Shown here in pieces: positions 28,477-40,493 of a DNA stretch of 64,000 nucleotides. A model generated the notes under the pieces. It saw only the letters and a program-made list of their open reading frames with translations, ran no database searches and was not told the origin of the DNA. The DNA is from Allosphingosinicella indica. Lineage in GTDB: Bacteria > Pseudomonadota > Alphaproteobacteria > Sphingomonadales > Sphingomonadaceae. The stretch spans positions 983,501-1,047,500 of the forward strand of contig NZ_LT840185.1 in the NCBI RefSeq assembly GCF_900177405.1, read 5' to 3'. Position numbers and translations under genes: made by a program. Numbering within the stretch: position 1 is the first letter of the stretch; the number at the start of each line of letters is the position of its first letter.

Positions 28477-28548
28477 CGCAACGAGGCATTGAGCCTTGGG
28501 GCGGCACGCGTTATCGCGTTGCCGAGCTTTGAGGGGCGCGCGAGGGTC

Positions 28549-29331
28549 ATGGCCGAATTTTTCCTGCCGAAGAACAGCACGATCGGGGCCGGCAAGACGC
28601 ACAAGGCGGCGCCGGGCGCCAAGCGCGTGAAGCGGTTCAAGATCTACCGTTATGATCCCGACAGCGGGAAGAACCCGCATTACGACAATTTCGAGGTCGA
28701 TCTCGACGAGTGCGGGCCGATGGTCCTCGACGCGCTGATCAAGATCAAGAGCGAGCAGGATTCCTCGCTCACCTTCCGCCGCTCGTGCCGCGAGGGCATC
28801 TGCGGTTCCTGCTCGATGAACATGGGCGGCAAGAACGGCCTCGCCTGCACCACCGCGATCGACGATCTGAAGGGCGACATCCGCATCACGCCGCTGCCGC
28901 ATATGGACGTGATCAAGGATCTGGTCCCCGATTTCACCCATTTCTACGCGCAATATGCCTCGATCGAGCCGTGGCTGAAGACCAAGACGCCAGATCCCTC
29001 GGGCAAGGAACGGCTGCAATCGCCCGACGACCGCGCCAAGCTCGACGGGCTTTACGAGTGCATCCTGTGCGCCTGCTGCTCGACGAGCTGCCCGAGCTAC
29101 TGGTGGAATTCCGACCGCTTCCTCGGCCCCGCCATCCTGCTCCAGGCCTATCGCTGGCTCGCCGACAGCCGCGACGAATATACCGGCGAGCGGCTCGACG
29201 AGCTGGAAGACCCCTTCCGCCTCTATCGCTGCCACACGATCATGAACTGCGCGAACGTCTGCCCCAAGGGCCTCAACCCCGCCAAGGCGATCGCCGAAAC
29301 CAAGAAGATGCTCGTCGAGCGCGCGGTCTGA
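28549..29331 (+). CDS. sdhB: Succinate dehydrogenase iron-sulfur subunit
   Basis: Electron-transfer subunit of complex II with three clusters. It has 260 residues. The 2Fe-2S cysteines are C80, C85, C88 and C100 in [22 protein letters not shown]; the 4Fe-4S and 3Fe-4S cysteines are in [16 protein letters not shown] and [22 protein letters not shown] short N-terminal extension (about 20 residues, [20 protein letters not shown]) is common in sphingomonads. It is separated from sdhCDA by eight genes, so it must have its own promoter in the 72-base gap after the ATP-grasp gene or be read through from it. Confidence 0.97.
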   Translation: MAEFFLPKNSTIGAGKTHKAAPGAKRVKRFKIYRYDPDSGKNPHYDNFEVDLDECGPMVLDALIKIKSEQDSSLTFRRSCREGICGSCSMNMGGKNGLACTTAIDDLKGDIRITPLPHMDVIKDLVPDFTHFYAQYASIEPWLKTKTPDPSGKERLQSPDDRAKLDGLYECILCACCSTSCPSYWWNSDRFLGPAILLQAYRWLADSRDEYTGERLDELEDPFRLYRCHTIMNCANVCPKGLNPAKAIAETKKMLVERAV

Positions 29332-29342
29332 CGCTTTGAACA

Positions 29343-29373
29343 TGTTCCGCTCGTCCCGAGCGAAGTCGAGGGG
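29343..29373. repeat. Fragment of REP-like intergenic element
   Basis: GAGCGAAGTCGAGGG at 29359-29373 matches the core GAGCGAAGTCGAAGG of the ligA-prmA element with one difference. No complementary arm is present, so it is a degenerate or partial copy just upstream of the thioesterase gene. Confidence 0.5.
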
Positions 29374-29387
29374 CGCCCGCTGAGCCG

Positions 29388-29843
29388 ATGAGCGACATCC
29401 ACCCCCTTATCCGGCACGAGGCGCATCCCGATCATCCCGGCTGGATGAGCTGGGCGCCGCCCGACGACAGCCGCTTCAATGGCGCGATCGGCGAACTGCT
29501 GGTCCGCGCCGAGGGCCCGGGCGCCGCGCGCTGCCGGATGTTCCCCACCGTCGCCCATGCCAACCTCGCCGGGCTGGTCCACGGCGGCGCGATTCTGGCC
29601 TTCGTCGATTTCGCCCTGTTCGCCGGCGGGCACATGGCGGGCGCCGCCGTCGCGACCGGCGTCACGCTCGATTTCTCGATGCAATTCCTGGCGCCCGGCG
29701 TCACCGGCAAGCCGCTCGACACGCGGGTCGAACTGCTCCGCGAGACCGGCCGCCTCGCCTTCCTCCGCGGCACGGTCGAGCAGGAGGACGTGCTCGTCGC
29801 CGCCTGGTCCGCGACCTTACGCAAGGGCGCGCACAAGGCGTGA
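29388..29843 (+). CDS. PaaI-family hotdog thioesterase
   Basis: A 151-residue single hotdog-domain acyl-CoA thioesterase. The motif NLAGLVHGGAILAFVDFALFAGGHM carries the HGG tripeptide and the downstream aspartate of the family; ATGVTLDFSMQFLAPGVTGKPLDTRVELLRETGRLAFLRGTVEQEDVLVAAWSATLRKG completes the fold. Substrate chain length cannot be read. Its TGA overlaps the GTG of zapE, giving a coupled pair. Confidence 0.87.
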   Translation: MSDIHPLIRHEAHPDHPGWMSWAPPDDSRFNGAIGELLVRAEGPGAARCRMFPTVAHANLAGLVHGGAILAFVDFALFAGGHMAGAAVATGVTLDFSMQFLAPGVTGKPLDTRVELLRETGRLAFLRGTVEQEDVLVAAWSATLRKGAHKA

Positions 29844-30952
29844 CTGCGGTCGGGCGCCGCTACGAGCAGCTCATCGCCGCCGGCGAGCTCCAGGCCGACG
29901 ACGATCAGCGCCGCGCGATCCTGACGCTCGACCGGCTCGCCGCCGATTTCGAGGCGCAGAAGTCGGGCGGCGGCTTCCTCGCCGGCCTGTTCGGCCGCAA
30001 GCCCGAGCCGCCGTGCGGCATCTACATGTGGGGCGGCGTCGGGCGCGGCAAATCGATGCTGATGGACCTATTCTACGGCTGCGTCGCCGGCGTGCCCAAG
30101 CGCCGCGTCCACTTCCACGAGTTCATGCTGGAGGTGCACGGGCGGCTGCGCACCGAGCGCGAGAAGGAGAGCGGCGATCCGATCGCCCCCGTCGCCGCCG
30201 CGATCGCCGCCGAGGCGCGGCTGCTCGCCTTCGACGAGATGGTGGTCAACAACAGCGCCGACGCGATGATCCTCTCGCGCCTGTTCACCGCGCTGCTGGC
30301 GGGCGGCGTCACAATCGTCACCACTTCCAACCGGCCGCCCGGAGATCTCTACAAGGACGGTCTCAACCGCGAGCATTTCCTGCCCTTCATCGCGCTCGTC
30401 GAAAGCGCGCTCGACGTGGTGCCGCTGAACGGCCCGACCGATTACCGGCTGGAGCGGCTGGGCGGCATGCCGACCTGGCACGTCCCCAATGGCGCGGAGG
30501 CGACCGCGGCGCTGTCCGAAGCCTTCTTCCGCCTTACCGACTACCCCCCCGAAGACCGCGCCAACGTCCCCGCCGAAGATATCGCGGTGCCCGGCGGGCG
30601 GACGCTGCACGTGCCCAAGAGCCTGAAAGGCGTCGCCGTCTTCTCGTTCAAGCGGCTCTGCGCCGAGGCGCGCGGCGCGGCGGATTACCTCGCGATCGCG
30701 CGGAAATATCATACCGTCATTCTTGTCGGCATTCCGCGGCTGGGGCCGGAGAACCGCAACGAGGCGGCGCGCTTCGTCACGCTGATCGACGCGCTCTACG
30801 AGCATAAGGTGAAACTGCTCGCCGCCGCCGACGCCGCCCCTGCCGATCTCTACGTGGCGGGCGACGGCGCGTTCGAGTTCGAGCGCACCGCATCGCGCCT
30901 GATGGAAATGCAGAGCGACGCCTATCTCGCCGCCGGTCACGGCGCCGCTTGA
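29840..30952 (+). CDS. zapE: Cell division ATPase ZapE (AFG1-like)
   Basis: AAA-like P-loop ATPase related to yeast AFG1 and E. coli ZapE, which destabilises FtsZ polymers late in division under stress. It has 370 residues starting at GTG. Walker A GGVGRGKS is at 65-72, RRVHFHEFMLEVH follows, Walker B is LLAFDEMVV, and IVTTSNRPPGDLYKDGLNREHFLPFI is a strong family signature (sensor region). The C-terminal EFERTASRLMEMQS is also conserved. Confidence 0.92.
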   Translation: MTAVGRRYEQLIAAGELQADDDQRRAILTLDRLAADFEAQKSGGGFLAGLFGRKPEPPCGIYMWGGVGRGKSMLMDLFYGCVAGVPKRRVHFHEFMLEVHGRLRTEREKESGDPIAPVAAAIAAEARLLAFDEMVVNNSADAMILSRLFTALLAGGVTIVTTSNRPPGDLYKDGLNREHFLPFIALVESALDVVPLNGPTDYRLERLGGMPTWHVPNGAEATAALSEAFFRLTDYPPEDRANVPAEDIAVPGGRTLHVPKSLKGVAVFSFKRLCAEARGAADYLAIARKYHTVILVGIPRLGPENRNEAARFVTLIDALYEHKVKLLAAADAAPADLYVAGDGAFEFERTASRLMEMQSDAYLAAGHGAA

Positions 30953-31007
30953 CGCTCCCGGAGCGCGGGTCCAGCGTCCGCGCGTTTTCCAGCCGGAGTC
31001 TCCCGCC

Positions 31008-32396
31008 TTGCGCCACCTCGCCCTCGCCGCCGCGCTCGCCCTCCTCCCCGCCGCATCCCAGGCCGCCGCGCCCGGCCAGTGGCACCAGACGGCGCGTGAC
31101 ATCTACAAGCAGGCGATCGAGATACCGACCGTAGAGGGGCGCAAGGGCACCAACGCGGCGCTCGCCGAGGCATTGAAGGCGCGCTTCGTCGCGGCCGGGA
31201 TCACCGACGCCACGGTGCGCCCCTATGCCGACACCGCCGCGCTCGTCGTGCGCTGGCCGGCGGCGGGCAAGGCATCCGCCAAGCCGATCATGCTGATGGC
31301 GCATATGGACGTCGTGGAGGCGCTGCCCGCGGACTGGTCGGTCACCGATCCGTTCAAGCTTGTCGAGAAGGACGGCTATTTCTACGGTCGCGGCACCAGC
31401 GACGACAAGCAGGGCGTGGTCGCGGTCACCACGGCCTTGCTCCAGCTCAAGGCGGAGGGCTTCCGCCCCACCCGCGACATCATCGTCCTCTTCACCGGCG
31501 ACGAGGAGACGGCGGGCGAGGGCGCGCGGCTGGCGGCGAACGAGTGGCCCGAGTTCAAGGGGCTCGAATATGGCCTCAATGCCGATGGCGGCGGCGGCGG
31601 CTTCCGCAAGGACGGATCGCCGCTCGGCTTCGGGCTGCAGACCGCCGAGAAGACCTATGTCAGCTACAGCTTCACCACCCGCAATCCGGGCGGGCACAGC
31701 TCGCAGCCGCGGCCCGACAATGCGATCTACCAGCTCGCCGATGCGCTGAAGCGGCTCGAGACACATCGCTTCCAGCCCGCGCTCAACGAGACGACGCGCG
31801 CCTATTTCACCGAGCGCGCCAAGCAGGAGAAGGGGCCGCTGGGCGATGCGATGCGCCGCTGGCTGGCCGACGAGAAGGACGGCGCCGCCGCCGACGCGAT
31901 CGAGGCGAGCGAGGAGGAAGTCGGCCGCACCCGCACCCGCTGCGTCGCCACCCGGCTCGCCGGCGGCCATGCCGACAATGCGCTGCCGCAGACCGCGCGC
32001 GCCACCGTCAATTGCCGCATCCTGCCCGGCGTCGATCCGTCGGTGATCGAGGCGGAACTGAAGGCGCTCGCCGGCCCGCTGGTCGAGGTCGCGACGAGCG
32101 ATCCCGGCACGCCGACCCCCGCCTCGCCACTCCGCCCCGACGTGGTGCGCGCCTATACTGCGGCGGTGCACGCCCGCCATCCGGGCTCGCCGATCATCCC
32201 GCAGATGTCGACCGGCGCGACCGACGGCCTGTTCTTCCGCGCGGTAGGCGTTCCCGTCTATGGCGTCGACGGTGCCTGGGGCGTCGTCCCCGACGACGAC
32301 CGCGCCCACGGCAAGGACGAGCGGCTGGCGGTCAAGGCGCTCTACGACAATGTCGATCACTGGCACGCAATGATCTCTGCGCTGGCGGGCAAATAA
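31008..32396 (+). CDS. Secreted M20-family metallopeptidase
   Basis: Predicted periplasmic dizinc peptidase of 462 residues with a signal peptide (RHLALAAALALLPAASQAAA). Metal and catalytic motifs: MLMAHMDVVEALP, GRGTSDDKQGVVAV, and LFTGDEETAGEGA. The dimerisation domain starts VSYSFTTRNPGGHSSQPRPDNA. PQMSTGATDGLFFRAVGVPVYGV near the end carries the last metal-ligand region. The start is a TTG with a CCGGAG ribosome-binding site eleven bases ahead; there is no better in-frame start before the signal peptide. It probably degrades small peptides in the periplasm. Confidence 0.88.
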   Translation: MRHLALAAALALLPAASQAAAPGQWHQTARDIYKQAIEIPTVEGRKGTNAALAEALKARFVAAGITDATVRPYADTAALVVRWPAAGKASAKPIMLMAHMDVVEALPADWSVTDPFKLVEKDGYFYGRGTSDDKQGVVAVTTALLQLKAEGFRPTRDIIVLFTGDEETAGEGARLAANEWPEFKGLEYGLNADGGGGGFRKDGSPLGFGLQTAEKTYVSYSFTTRNPGGHSSQPRPDNAIYQLADALKRLETHRFQPALNETTRAYFTERAKQEKGPLGDAMRRWLADEKDGAAADAIEASEEEVGRTRTRCVATRLAGGHADNALPQTARATVNCRILPGVDPSVIEAELKALAGPLVEVATSDPGTPTPASPLRPDVVRAYTAAVHARHPGSPIIPQMSTGATDGLFFRAVGVPVYGVDGAWGVVPDDDRAHGKDERLAVKALYDNVDHWHAMISALAGK

Positions 32397-32437
32397 CGCC
32401 GCCCTCAGCGGTTGCCGCCGCGCGGCAACGGGTTTAA

Positions 32438-33471
<1,034 letters not shown>

Positions 33472-33472
<1 letters not shown>

Positions 33473-33981
33473 TGCTGACGCTCGCCGCCCTTCTCGCCGT
33501 CGTCTATCCCGGGCCGCAAAGCACTGCGGTTCGGCAGCTCTTCCGCGACGCGTGCGTGGCGGGCGAGTTGCGACTGACGCCCGAGCAGGGCACCGTCGTC
33601 AAATGGGAGACGCTGCCCGAAACGATACGCTGGCTCAGGATCGGCAATCAGCGACGGGATTTGACGACGTATATCAAGATGTCGTCGCCGCCTTCAACCT
33701 ACGTTCTGATCACCCGCTATCCCGAGCGGGCCGATGGGTTCGCGCCTTCACAGTGCATCGTCGCATCCCGCGTGATGACCTTCGAGGATGCGGCGCAGCA
33801 ACTCTACGAAGGCACCCCCGATGCCTATGCCATGCCGTCGAGCTATGGCGGCCAGCTCTGGGAAATCGACATGCCGGATCAAGGCTATATCAAATACCTG
33901 TTCCGGACGAGCTACGACTTTCTGGTGCTTCAGACGAACGTCTACGGGCAACCCAAGGTCGATGCGGCCGCCAAGAAATAA
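33472..33981 (+). CDS. Small secreted protein of unknown function, paralogue 1
   Basis: A 169-residue protein I do not recognise. A short signal-like start ([17 protein letters not shown]) precedes a mature part with a cysteine in AVRQLFRDACVAGEL and a second in [22 protein letters not shown], suggesting a disulfide. It is about half identical by eye to the third gene in this set and shares the C-x-VAS-x-x-x-F-x-DA core with the second. Translation is coupled: its ATG shares one base with the mdh stop. Base composition is visibly less GC-rich than the flanking TCA genes. Confidence 0.7.
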
Positions 33982-34106
33982 TGAACATGAGCTCTCCTAC
34001 CGACCTTTCCGGCATTCGCCGCGCGACAGTGCCTGCTGTCGGTAACGTGCTTGTCGTTAAGACGCGTTCAAAGGTCTCTGCTGACGCCCGCACGGTCGCA
34101 TGTTGA
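33981..34106 (+). CDS. Possible 41-residue coupled small ORF
   Basis: ATG shares a base with the TAA stop of the preceding gene and the TGA stop overlaps the ATG of the following one, so the frame bridges the two larger genes exactly. The product (MNMSSPTDLSGIRRATVPAV...) has no signal peptide and no recognised motif. It may be a translated coupler, or the frame may simply be the remnant of a fourth paralogue. Confidence 0.3.
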   Translation: MNMSSPTDLSGIRRATVPAVGNVLVVKTRSKVSADARTVAC

Positions 34107-34681
34107 CGCTTATCGCACTTTCCGCCGGCATTGCGGCAACCGTGCAACCGTCCTCCGCGGCTGAAATTTTTCGCGCGGCCTGTCTGTCGGATGACAAAGG
34201 CCTTGCCCCGGAAGGCGCTGTGGAAATTGCCCAGGCGGAACTTCCGCCGGTGCTGCAAACCAGTCTCCGGTTCCCGATACTTCCGGAAGACCCGCCCATG
34301 CCGGTTGTTATGCGGCAAAAGGTCGGCAACACCTTCAGCCAATCGAGCGGCAAATATTATTCCATCGCCGGCCAGCGTCCTGCCTTTGTTGCCGTTCAGG
34401 AGGTCGCGAGGCCTGCGGGCGTCCCCCATCAGATCTGCAGCGTCGCTTCGAAAGCGATACGGTTCCAGGACGCCGTCGAGCATTTTAGTACGACCGCTCT
34501 TTCGGCGCTCCGCAAGGAACATCCAGTTCTGGGGAGTGGACGCACTCTGATTCTCCGGACACCCTCGGCTTCCGGACATTCGATCACCATCGAGCGGCTT
34601 CAGGACGGCTATGTCGTGTTCCAATCTAGCATAGCGAAGCGCGTCGCTAGCCCAAGCGCGGCGCGTGAAAGAATATGCTGA
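34100..34681 (+). CDS. Small secreted protein of unknown function, paralogue 2
   Basis: A 193-residue divergent relative of its two neighbours. It has a signal-like start (MLTLIALSAGIAATVQPSSAA), a first cysteine in EIFRAACLSDDKG and a second in HQICSVASKAIRFQDAVEHF, which aligns with C-x-VASRV-x-x-FEDAAQQ of the others. The middle (residues 30-95) is not alignable by eye to them and the C-terminus is different. No obvious ribosome-binding site; the start overlaps the small upstream frame. It ends seven bases into the third paralogue. Confidence 0.65.
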   Translation: MLTLIALSAGIAATVQPSSAAEIFRAACLSDDKGLAPEGAVEIAQAELPPVLQTSLRFPILPEDPPMPVVMRQKVGNTFSQSSGKYYSIAGQRPAFVAVQEVARPAGVPHQICSVASKAIRFQDAVEHFSTTALSALRKEHPVLGSGRTLILRTPSASGHSITIERLQDGYVVFQSSIAKRVASPSAARERIC

Positions 34682-35175
34682 CGCTCGCAGCCCTTCTCGC
34701 TGTCATTCCGGCCGGTCCGCAGAGCGTGGCAGTACGGGAGCTTTTCCGCGAGGCTTGTCTGGAGGGCAAGCTGACGCTCAACGCTGACCGCGGAAAGATC
34801 GTCCCGCGCAACGACATACCGGACAGCCTCCGCTGGATGACCATATCCAACAGCACTACCAGTCGATTCACCCTCATCAGGATGAAAGAGCCGCCATCCA
34901 CCTACGTATTCATCCGGAACTACGATCCCGACAAAAGCGGGTTTGCCAGAACCGATTGCTCCGTCGCCTCGCGCGTCATCACGTTCGAGGATGCGGCACA
35001 GCAATTCTACGAAGGAACGCCGGATGCGCGCCCGGAGCCATCGACCTACGGCGGCATCGAATGGTGGGAGATAGACGTTCCCAAGCAGGGCTATGCGAAG
35101 CAGCTCTACAAGGCTGGATATAATTTCACTGTGCTGCGGACGAACGTCTACGGCGCGCCTTCGTCGAAACAATAA
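34675..35175 (+). CDS. Small secreted protein of unknown function, paralogue 3
   Basis: A 166-residue protein very like the first of the set: signal-like [88 protein letters not shown] and VLRTNVYG. Two conserved cysteines again. It overlaps the previous gene by seven bases and is followed after 32 bases by sucD. The conservation of a tyrosine/tryptophan-rich second half suggests a folded domain with a binding role, but no function can be named. Confidence 0.7.
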   Translation: MLTLAALLAVIPAGPQSVAVRELFREACLEGKLTLNADRGKIVPRNDIPDSLRWMTISNSTTSRFTLIRMKEPPSTYVFIRNYDPDKSGFARTDCSVASRVITFEDAAQQFYEGTPDARPEPSTYGGIEWWEIDVPKQGYAKQLYKAGYNFTVLRTNVYGAPSSKQ

Positions 35176-35207
35176 GCAATCAGATCGCCAAGGAAGCGAA
35201 CACATCC

Positions 35208-36092
35208 ATGAGCATCCTCGTCAATTCGAATACCAAGGTCATCACCCAGGGGATGACCGGCGACACCGGCACCTTCCACACCCAGCAGGCGCTGGATTAC
35301 GGCACCAAGATGGTCGGCGGCGTCACGCCCGGTAAGGGTGGTACCACGCATATCGGCCTGCCCGTGTTCGACACCGTTGCCGAGGCGGTGGAGAAGACCG
35401 GGGCGGACGCCAGCGTCATCTACGTGCCGCCGCCCTTCGCCGCCGATTCGATCCTCGAGGCGATCGATGCCGAGGTGCCGCTGATCGTCGCGATCACCGA
35501 GGGCATCCCGGTGCTCGACATGGTGCGCGTCAAGCGCGCGCTGTCGGGCTCGAAGTCGCGGCTGATCGGCCCCAACTGCCCCGGCGTGCTGACCCCGAAT
35601 GAGTGCAAGATCGGCATCATGCCGGGATCGATCTTCAAGCAGGGCAGCGTCGGCATCGTCAGCCGCTCGGGCACGCTCACCTACGAGGCGGTGTTCCAGA
35701 CCAGCAACGAGGGGCTGGGCCAGACCACCGCGGTCGGCATCGGCGGCGATCCGGTCAACGGCACCAATTTTATCGACGTGCTCGAACTGTTCCTCGCCGA
35801 CGACGCCACCCAGTCGATCATCATGATCGGCGAGATCGGCGGCAGTGCGGAGGAAGAGGCGGCGCAATTCCTCGCCGACGAGGCGAAGAAGGGCCGCAGC
35901 AAGCCCACCGTCGGCTTCATCGCCGGCCGCACCGCGCCGCCGGGCCGCCGCATGGGACATGCCGGGGCGATCGTCTCGGGCGGCCAGGGCGGCGCCGAGG
36001 ACAAGATCGCAGCGCTCGAAGCCGCCGGGGTGCGGGTCAGCCCGAGCCCGGCCGAGCTTGGCGTGACGCTCTCCGCGCTTCTCAAGGGTTGA
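35208..36092 (+). CDS. sucD: Succinyl-CoA synthetase alpha subunit
   Basis: Substrate-level phosphorylation enzyme of the citrate cycle (succinyl-CoA to succinate). It has 294 residues with the CoA-binding Rossmann start ([35 protein letters not shown]), the ADP/CoA motif [20 protein letters not shown], and the phosphohistidine region [22 protein letters not shown]. The beta subunit sucC, normally adjacent and upstream, is not in this window; three unknown secreted proteins occupy its place after mdh. Confidence 0.97.
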   Translation: MSILVNSNTKVITQGMTGDTGTFHTQQALDYGTKMVGGVTPGKGGTTHIGLPVFDTVAEAVEKTGADASVIYVPPPFAADSILEAIDAEVPLIVAITEGIPVLDMVRVKRALSGSKSRLIGPNCPGVLTPNECKIGIMPGSIFKQGSVGIVSRSGTLTYEAVFQTSNEGLGQTTAVGIGGDPVNGTNFIDVLELFLADDATQSIIMIGEIGGSAEEEAAQFLADEAKKGRSKPTVGFIAGRTAPPGRRMGHAGAIVSGGQGGAEDKIAALEAAGVRVSPSPAELGVTLSALLKG

Positions 36093-36205
36093 GCATCGCG
36101 CGGCACATCGCCACGATCGGCTTTTATCCGGGGCCGGAAATGCCTAGGTAACGCCCCGTCTGTATGAGAGGCGCGCGCCGGACGGGCGCGCGGAGTTGCG
36201 AGACC

Positions 36206-39118
36206 ATGACCGTGGACAACCAGGCCGATCTGCTGGAGGGCGCAAGCCCGTCCTATGTGGAATCGCTCTATCGCCGGTGGAGCGAAGCGCCGGGATCGGT
36301 CGATCCGAGCTGGCAGCGCTGGTTCGAAGGGCTGGAGGACAGCGCCCGCGGCCCGAGCTGGCAGCGCAAGGGCTGGCCGCTCGCTGACGGCGATTCGCTG
36401 ACCGCCGCGCTCGATCCCACGCAGATGACGCTCGACGCGCCCGCGAAATCCGGCGCCAAGCCCGCCGGCAAGCCGCTCGACAGCGCCGCGGTGGAGCAGG
36501 CCGCCGAGGATTCGATCCGCGCGATGATGCTGATCCGCACCTACCGGGTGCGCGGCCATCTCGCCGCCGATCTCGATCCGCTCGGTCTCGCCCACCGCGA
36601 TCCGCCCGCGGACCTGACGCCCGAGTTCCACGGCTTCACCGGCGAAGCGCTCGACCGGCCGATCTATCTCGGCGGAACGCTCGGCTTCGAGACCGCGACG
36701 GTGCGGGAGATCGTCGCGTGTCTCCGCGCCAACTACTGCGGCAACATCGGCCTCGAATATATGCACATCAACGATCTGGAGGAGCGCCGCTTCCTCCAGG
36801 ATCGGATGGAAGGGCAGGACGCGGTCGTACAGTTCACGCCGGAGGGCAAGCAGGCGATCCTCGCCAAGGTCGTCCAGGCCGAGCAGTGGGAGCGCTTCCT
36901 CGCCAAGAAATATGTCGGCACCAAGCGCTTCGGGCTCGACGGCGGCGAATCGATGGTCCCCGCGCTGGAAGCGGTGATCAAATATGGCGGCCAGTTCGGC
37001 GTCCGCGAAATCGTCTTCGGCATGGCCCACCGCGGTCGCCTCAACGTCCTCGCCAACGTCATGGGCAAGCCCTATCGCGCGATCTTCAACGAATTCGCGG
37101 GCGGCTCCGCCAACCCCGAGGACGTCGGCGGATCGGGCGACGTCAAATATCACCTCGGCACTTCGTCGGACCGTGAGTTCGACGGGATCAAGGTGCATAT
37201 GTCGCTGGTCCCCAACCCCAGCCATCTGGAGGCGGTGAACCCGGTCGTGCTCGGCAAGGTCCGCGCGATCCAGGTACAGAACGGCGATCAGGACGCGCTC
37301 GACACGGTGCTCCCCGTGTTGCTCCACGGCGATGCCGCCTTCGCCGGCCAGGGCATCGTCGCCGAATGCTTCGGCTTTTCGGGGCTCCCCGGCTACGGCA
37401 CCGGCGGCACGATCCACTTTGTCATCAACAACCAAGTGGGCTTCACCACCTCGCCGCAGTTCGCGCGCTCGTCGCCCTATCCGTCCGACGTCGCCAAGAT
37501 CGTCCAGGCGCCGATCCTCCACGTCAATGGCGACAATCCCGAAGCCGTCACCTTCTGCTGCAAGCTCGCGATCGACTATCGCCAGCGGTTCAACCGCGAC
37601 ATCGTGATCGACATGTGGTGCTACCGCCGCTTCGGCCACAACGAGGGCGACGAGCCGAGCTTCACCCAGCCGCTGATGTATGCGGCGATCCGCAAGCATC
37701 CGCCCGTCTCGGAAATCTACGGCAAGCGGCTCGTTGCGGAAGGGGTGATCAGCCCCGAGTGGCTGGAGCACAATATCGCCCAGTTCACCGCGCTCCTCGA
37801 ACAGGAGTTCGAGGCGGGGACAACCTATCTGCCCAACAAGGCCGACTGGTTCGAGGGCCGCTGGACCGGGCTCAACCGCCCGTCCGGCGCCGAGGGTGAG
37901 CGCCGCAATGTCGCGACCGCGGCGGGCGATGCGGCGGTGCAGGAGATCGGCCGCACGCTGACCACGGTCCCCGAAGGCTTTCACGCGCACAAGACGCTGC
38001 TCCGCATCCTCGATGCAAAGCGCGCAATGTTCGAGAGCGGCAAGGGCTTCGATTGGGCGACCGCCGAAGCGCTCGCCTTCGGCACCCTGCTCAGCCAAGA
38101 TTATGCCGTCCGCCTCTCCGGCCAGGATTCGGGCCGCGGCACCTTCAGCCAGCGTCATTCGGTGTGGGTCGATCAGCAGAACGGGCACAAATATATCCCG
38201 CTCACCACTGTCGGCCCGGCGCGGTTCGAGGTGCGTGATTCGCCGCTCAGCGAGTTCGGCGTGCTCGGCTTCGAATATGGTTTCGCCATGGCCGATCCGA
38301 AGACGCTGGTGCTCTGGGAGGCGCAGTTCGGCGATTTCGTCAACGGCGCACAGGTGATGATCGATCAGTTCATCGCCAGCGGCGAGGCGAAGTGGCTGCG
38401 CGCCAGCGGCCTCGTCATGCTCCTGCCGCACGGCTACGAGGGCCAAGGGCCGGAGCATAGCTCGGCACGGCCGGAGCGCTTCCTGCAGCTCTGCGCGCAG
38501 GACAATCTCCAGGTCGCCAACTGCACGACGCCGGCCAATTATTTCCATATCCTGCGCCGCCAGATGCTGCGCGATTTCAGGAAGCCGCTCGTCATCATGA
38601 CGCCCAAGTCGCTGCTCCGGCACCGGCTCGCGGTGTCGTCGCTCGGCGATTTTACCGGCGAGAGCCACTTCCGCCGCATCCTCTCCGATCCCGCCGCGCC
38701 GAAGGACAAGGACGTCCGCCGGCTGGTCCTCTGCTCGGGCAAGGTCGCCTATGATCTCATCGAGGCGCGCGACAAGGCGGGCGACACGTCGACCGCGATC
38801 GTCCGCATCGAGCAGCTCTACCCCTTCCCGTCCGAGCCGCTGGTCGAGCGTCTCAAGGCGCTGACCCATGTCGAGGAAGTGGTCTGGGCGCAGGAAGAGC
38901 CGAAAAACCAGGGTTATTGGACGTTCGTCGAGCCGTTCCTCGAAACCTGCATGGCGGACGCGAAGATCAAGCCGCGCCGCCCCGTCTATGCCGGCCGCCC
39001 ATCCTCCGCATCGCCCGCCACCGGCCTCGCCAAGCGCCATGCCGCGGAGCAGGCGGCGCTGATCGAAGACGCACTCGGCCATCAGAGCCAGCCGGCGCCG
39101 CGCCGCAAAGCAAGCTGA
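36206..39118 (+). CDS. sucA: 2-oxoglutarate dehydrogenase E1 component
   Basis: Thiamine-diphosphate enzyme that decarboxylates 2-oxoglutarate. It has 970 residues from the ATG at 36206 (an upstream in-frame ATG adds 14 improbable residues). The N-terminal E2-binding helix is [34 protein letters not shown]-binding and active-site segments follow: [52 protein letters not shown], and [20 protein letters not shown]. The C-terminal transketolase-like domain runs from about 630. It heads the sucA-sucB-lpdA complex genes with 10 bases before sucB. Confidence 0.97.
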   Translation: MTVDNQADLLEGASPSYVESLYRRWSEAPGSVDPSWQRWFEGLEDSARGPSWQRKGWPLADGDSLTAALDPTQMTLDAPAKSGAKPAGKPLDSAAVEQAAEDSIRAMMLIRTYRVRGHLAADLDPLGLAHRDPPADLTPEFHGFTGEALDRPIYLGGTLGFETATVREIVACLRANYCGNIGLEYMHINDLEERRFLQDRMEGQDAVVQFTPEGKQAILAKVVQAEQWERFLAKKYVGTKRFGLDGGESMVPALEAVIKYGGQFGVREIVFGMAHRGRLNVLANVMGKPYRAIFNEFAGGSANPEDVGGSGDVKYHLGTSSDREFDGIKVHMSLVPNPSHLEAVNPVVLGKVRAIQVQNGDQDALDTVLPVLLHGDAAFAGQGIVAECFGFSGLPGYGTGGTIHFVINNQVGFTTSPQFARSSPYPSDVAKIVQAPILHVNGDNPEAVTFCCKLAIDYRQRFNRDIVIDMWCYRRFGHNEGDEPSFTQPLMYAAIRKHPPVSEIYGKRLVAEGVISPEWLEHNIAQFTALLEQEFEAGTTYLPNKADWFEGRWTGLNRPSGAEGERRNVATAAGDAAVQEIGRTLTTVPEGFHAHKTLLRILDAKRAMFESGKGFDWATAEALAFGTLLSQDYAVRLSGQDSGRGTFSQRHSVWVDQQNGHKYIPLTTVGPARFEVRDSPLSEFGVLGFEYGFAMADPKTLVLWEAQFGDFVNGAQVMIDQFIASGEAKWLRASGLVMLLPHGYEGQGPEHSSARPERFLQLCAQDNLQVANCTTPANYFHILRRQMLRDFRKPLVIMTPKSLLRHRLAVSSLGDFTGESHFRRILSDPAAPKDKDVRRLVLCSGKVAYDLIEARDKAGDTSTAIVRIEQLYPFPSEPLVERLKALTHVEEVVWAQEEPKNQGYWTFVEPFLETCMADAKIKPRRPVYAGRPSSASPATGLAKRHAAEQAALIEDALGHQSQPAPRRKAS

Positions 39119-39128
39119 AAGGAATAGA

Positions 39129-40379
<1,251 letters not shown>

Positions 40380-40413
40380 TCGCCGGGGCACCGTCCCCAC
40401 ATCCGTATGGGTT

Positions 40414-40474
40414 GAGCCTGTCGAAGCCCTGCCCTTCCAAAGGGCAAACGAAAGGACAGCCCTTCGACAGGCTC
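40414..40474. repeat. Nested inverted repeat between sucB and lpdA
   Basis: Perfect 13-bp outer arms (GAGCCTGTCGAAG at 40414-40426 and its complement at 40462-40474) enclose an inner GCCCTT-CCA-AAGGGC hairpin (40431-40445). This is the TTCGACAGGCTC type of intergenic repeat frequent in sphingomonads. Lying inside an operon, it could attenuate or stabilise the message between E2 and E3. Confidence 0.8.
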
Positions 40475-40493
40475 AGGGCAAGCGGAGTTTCCA

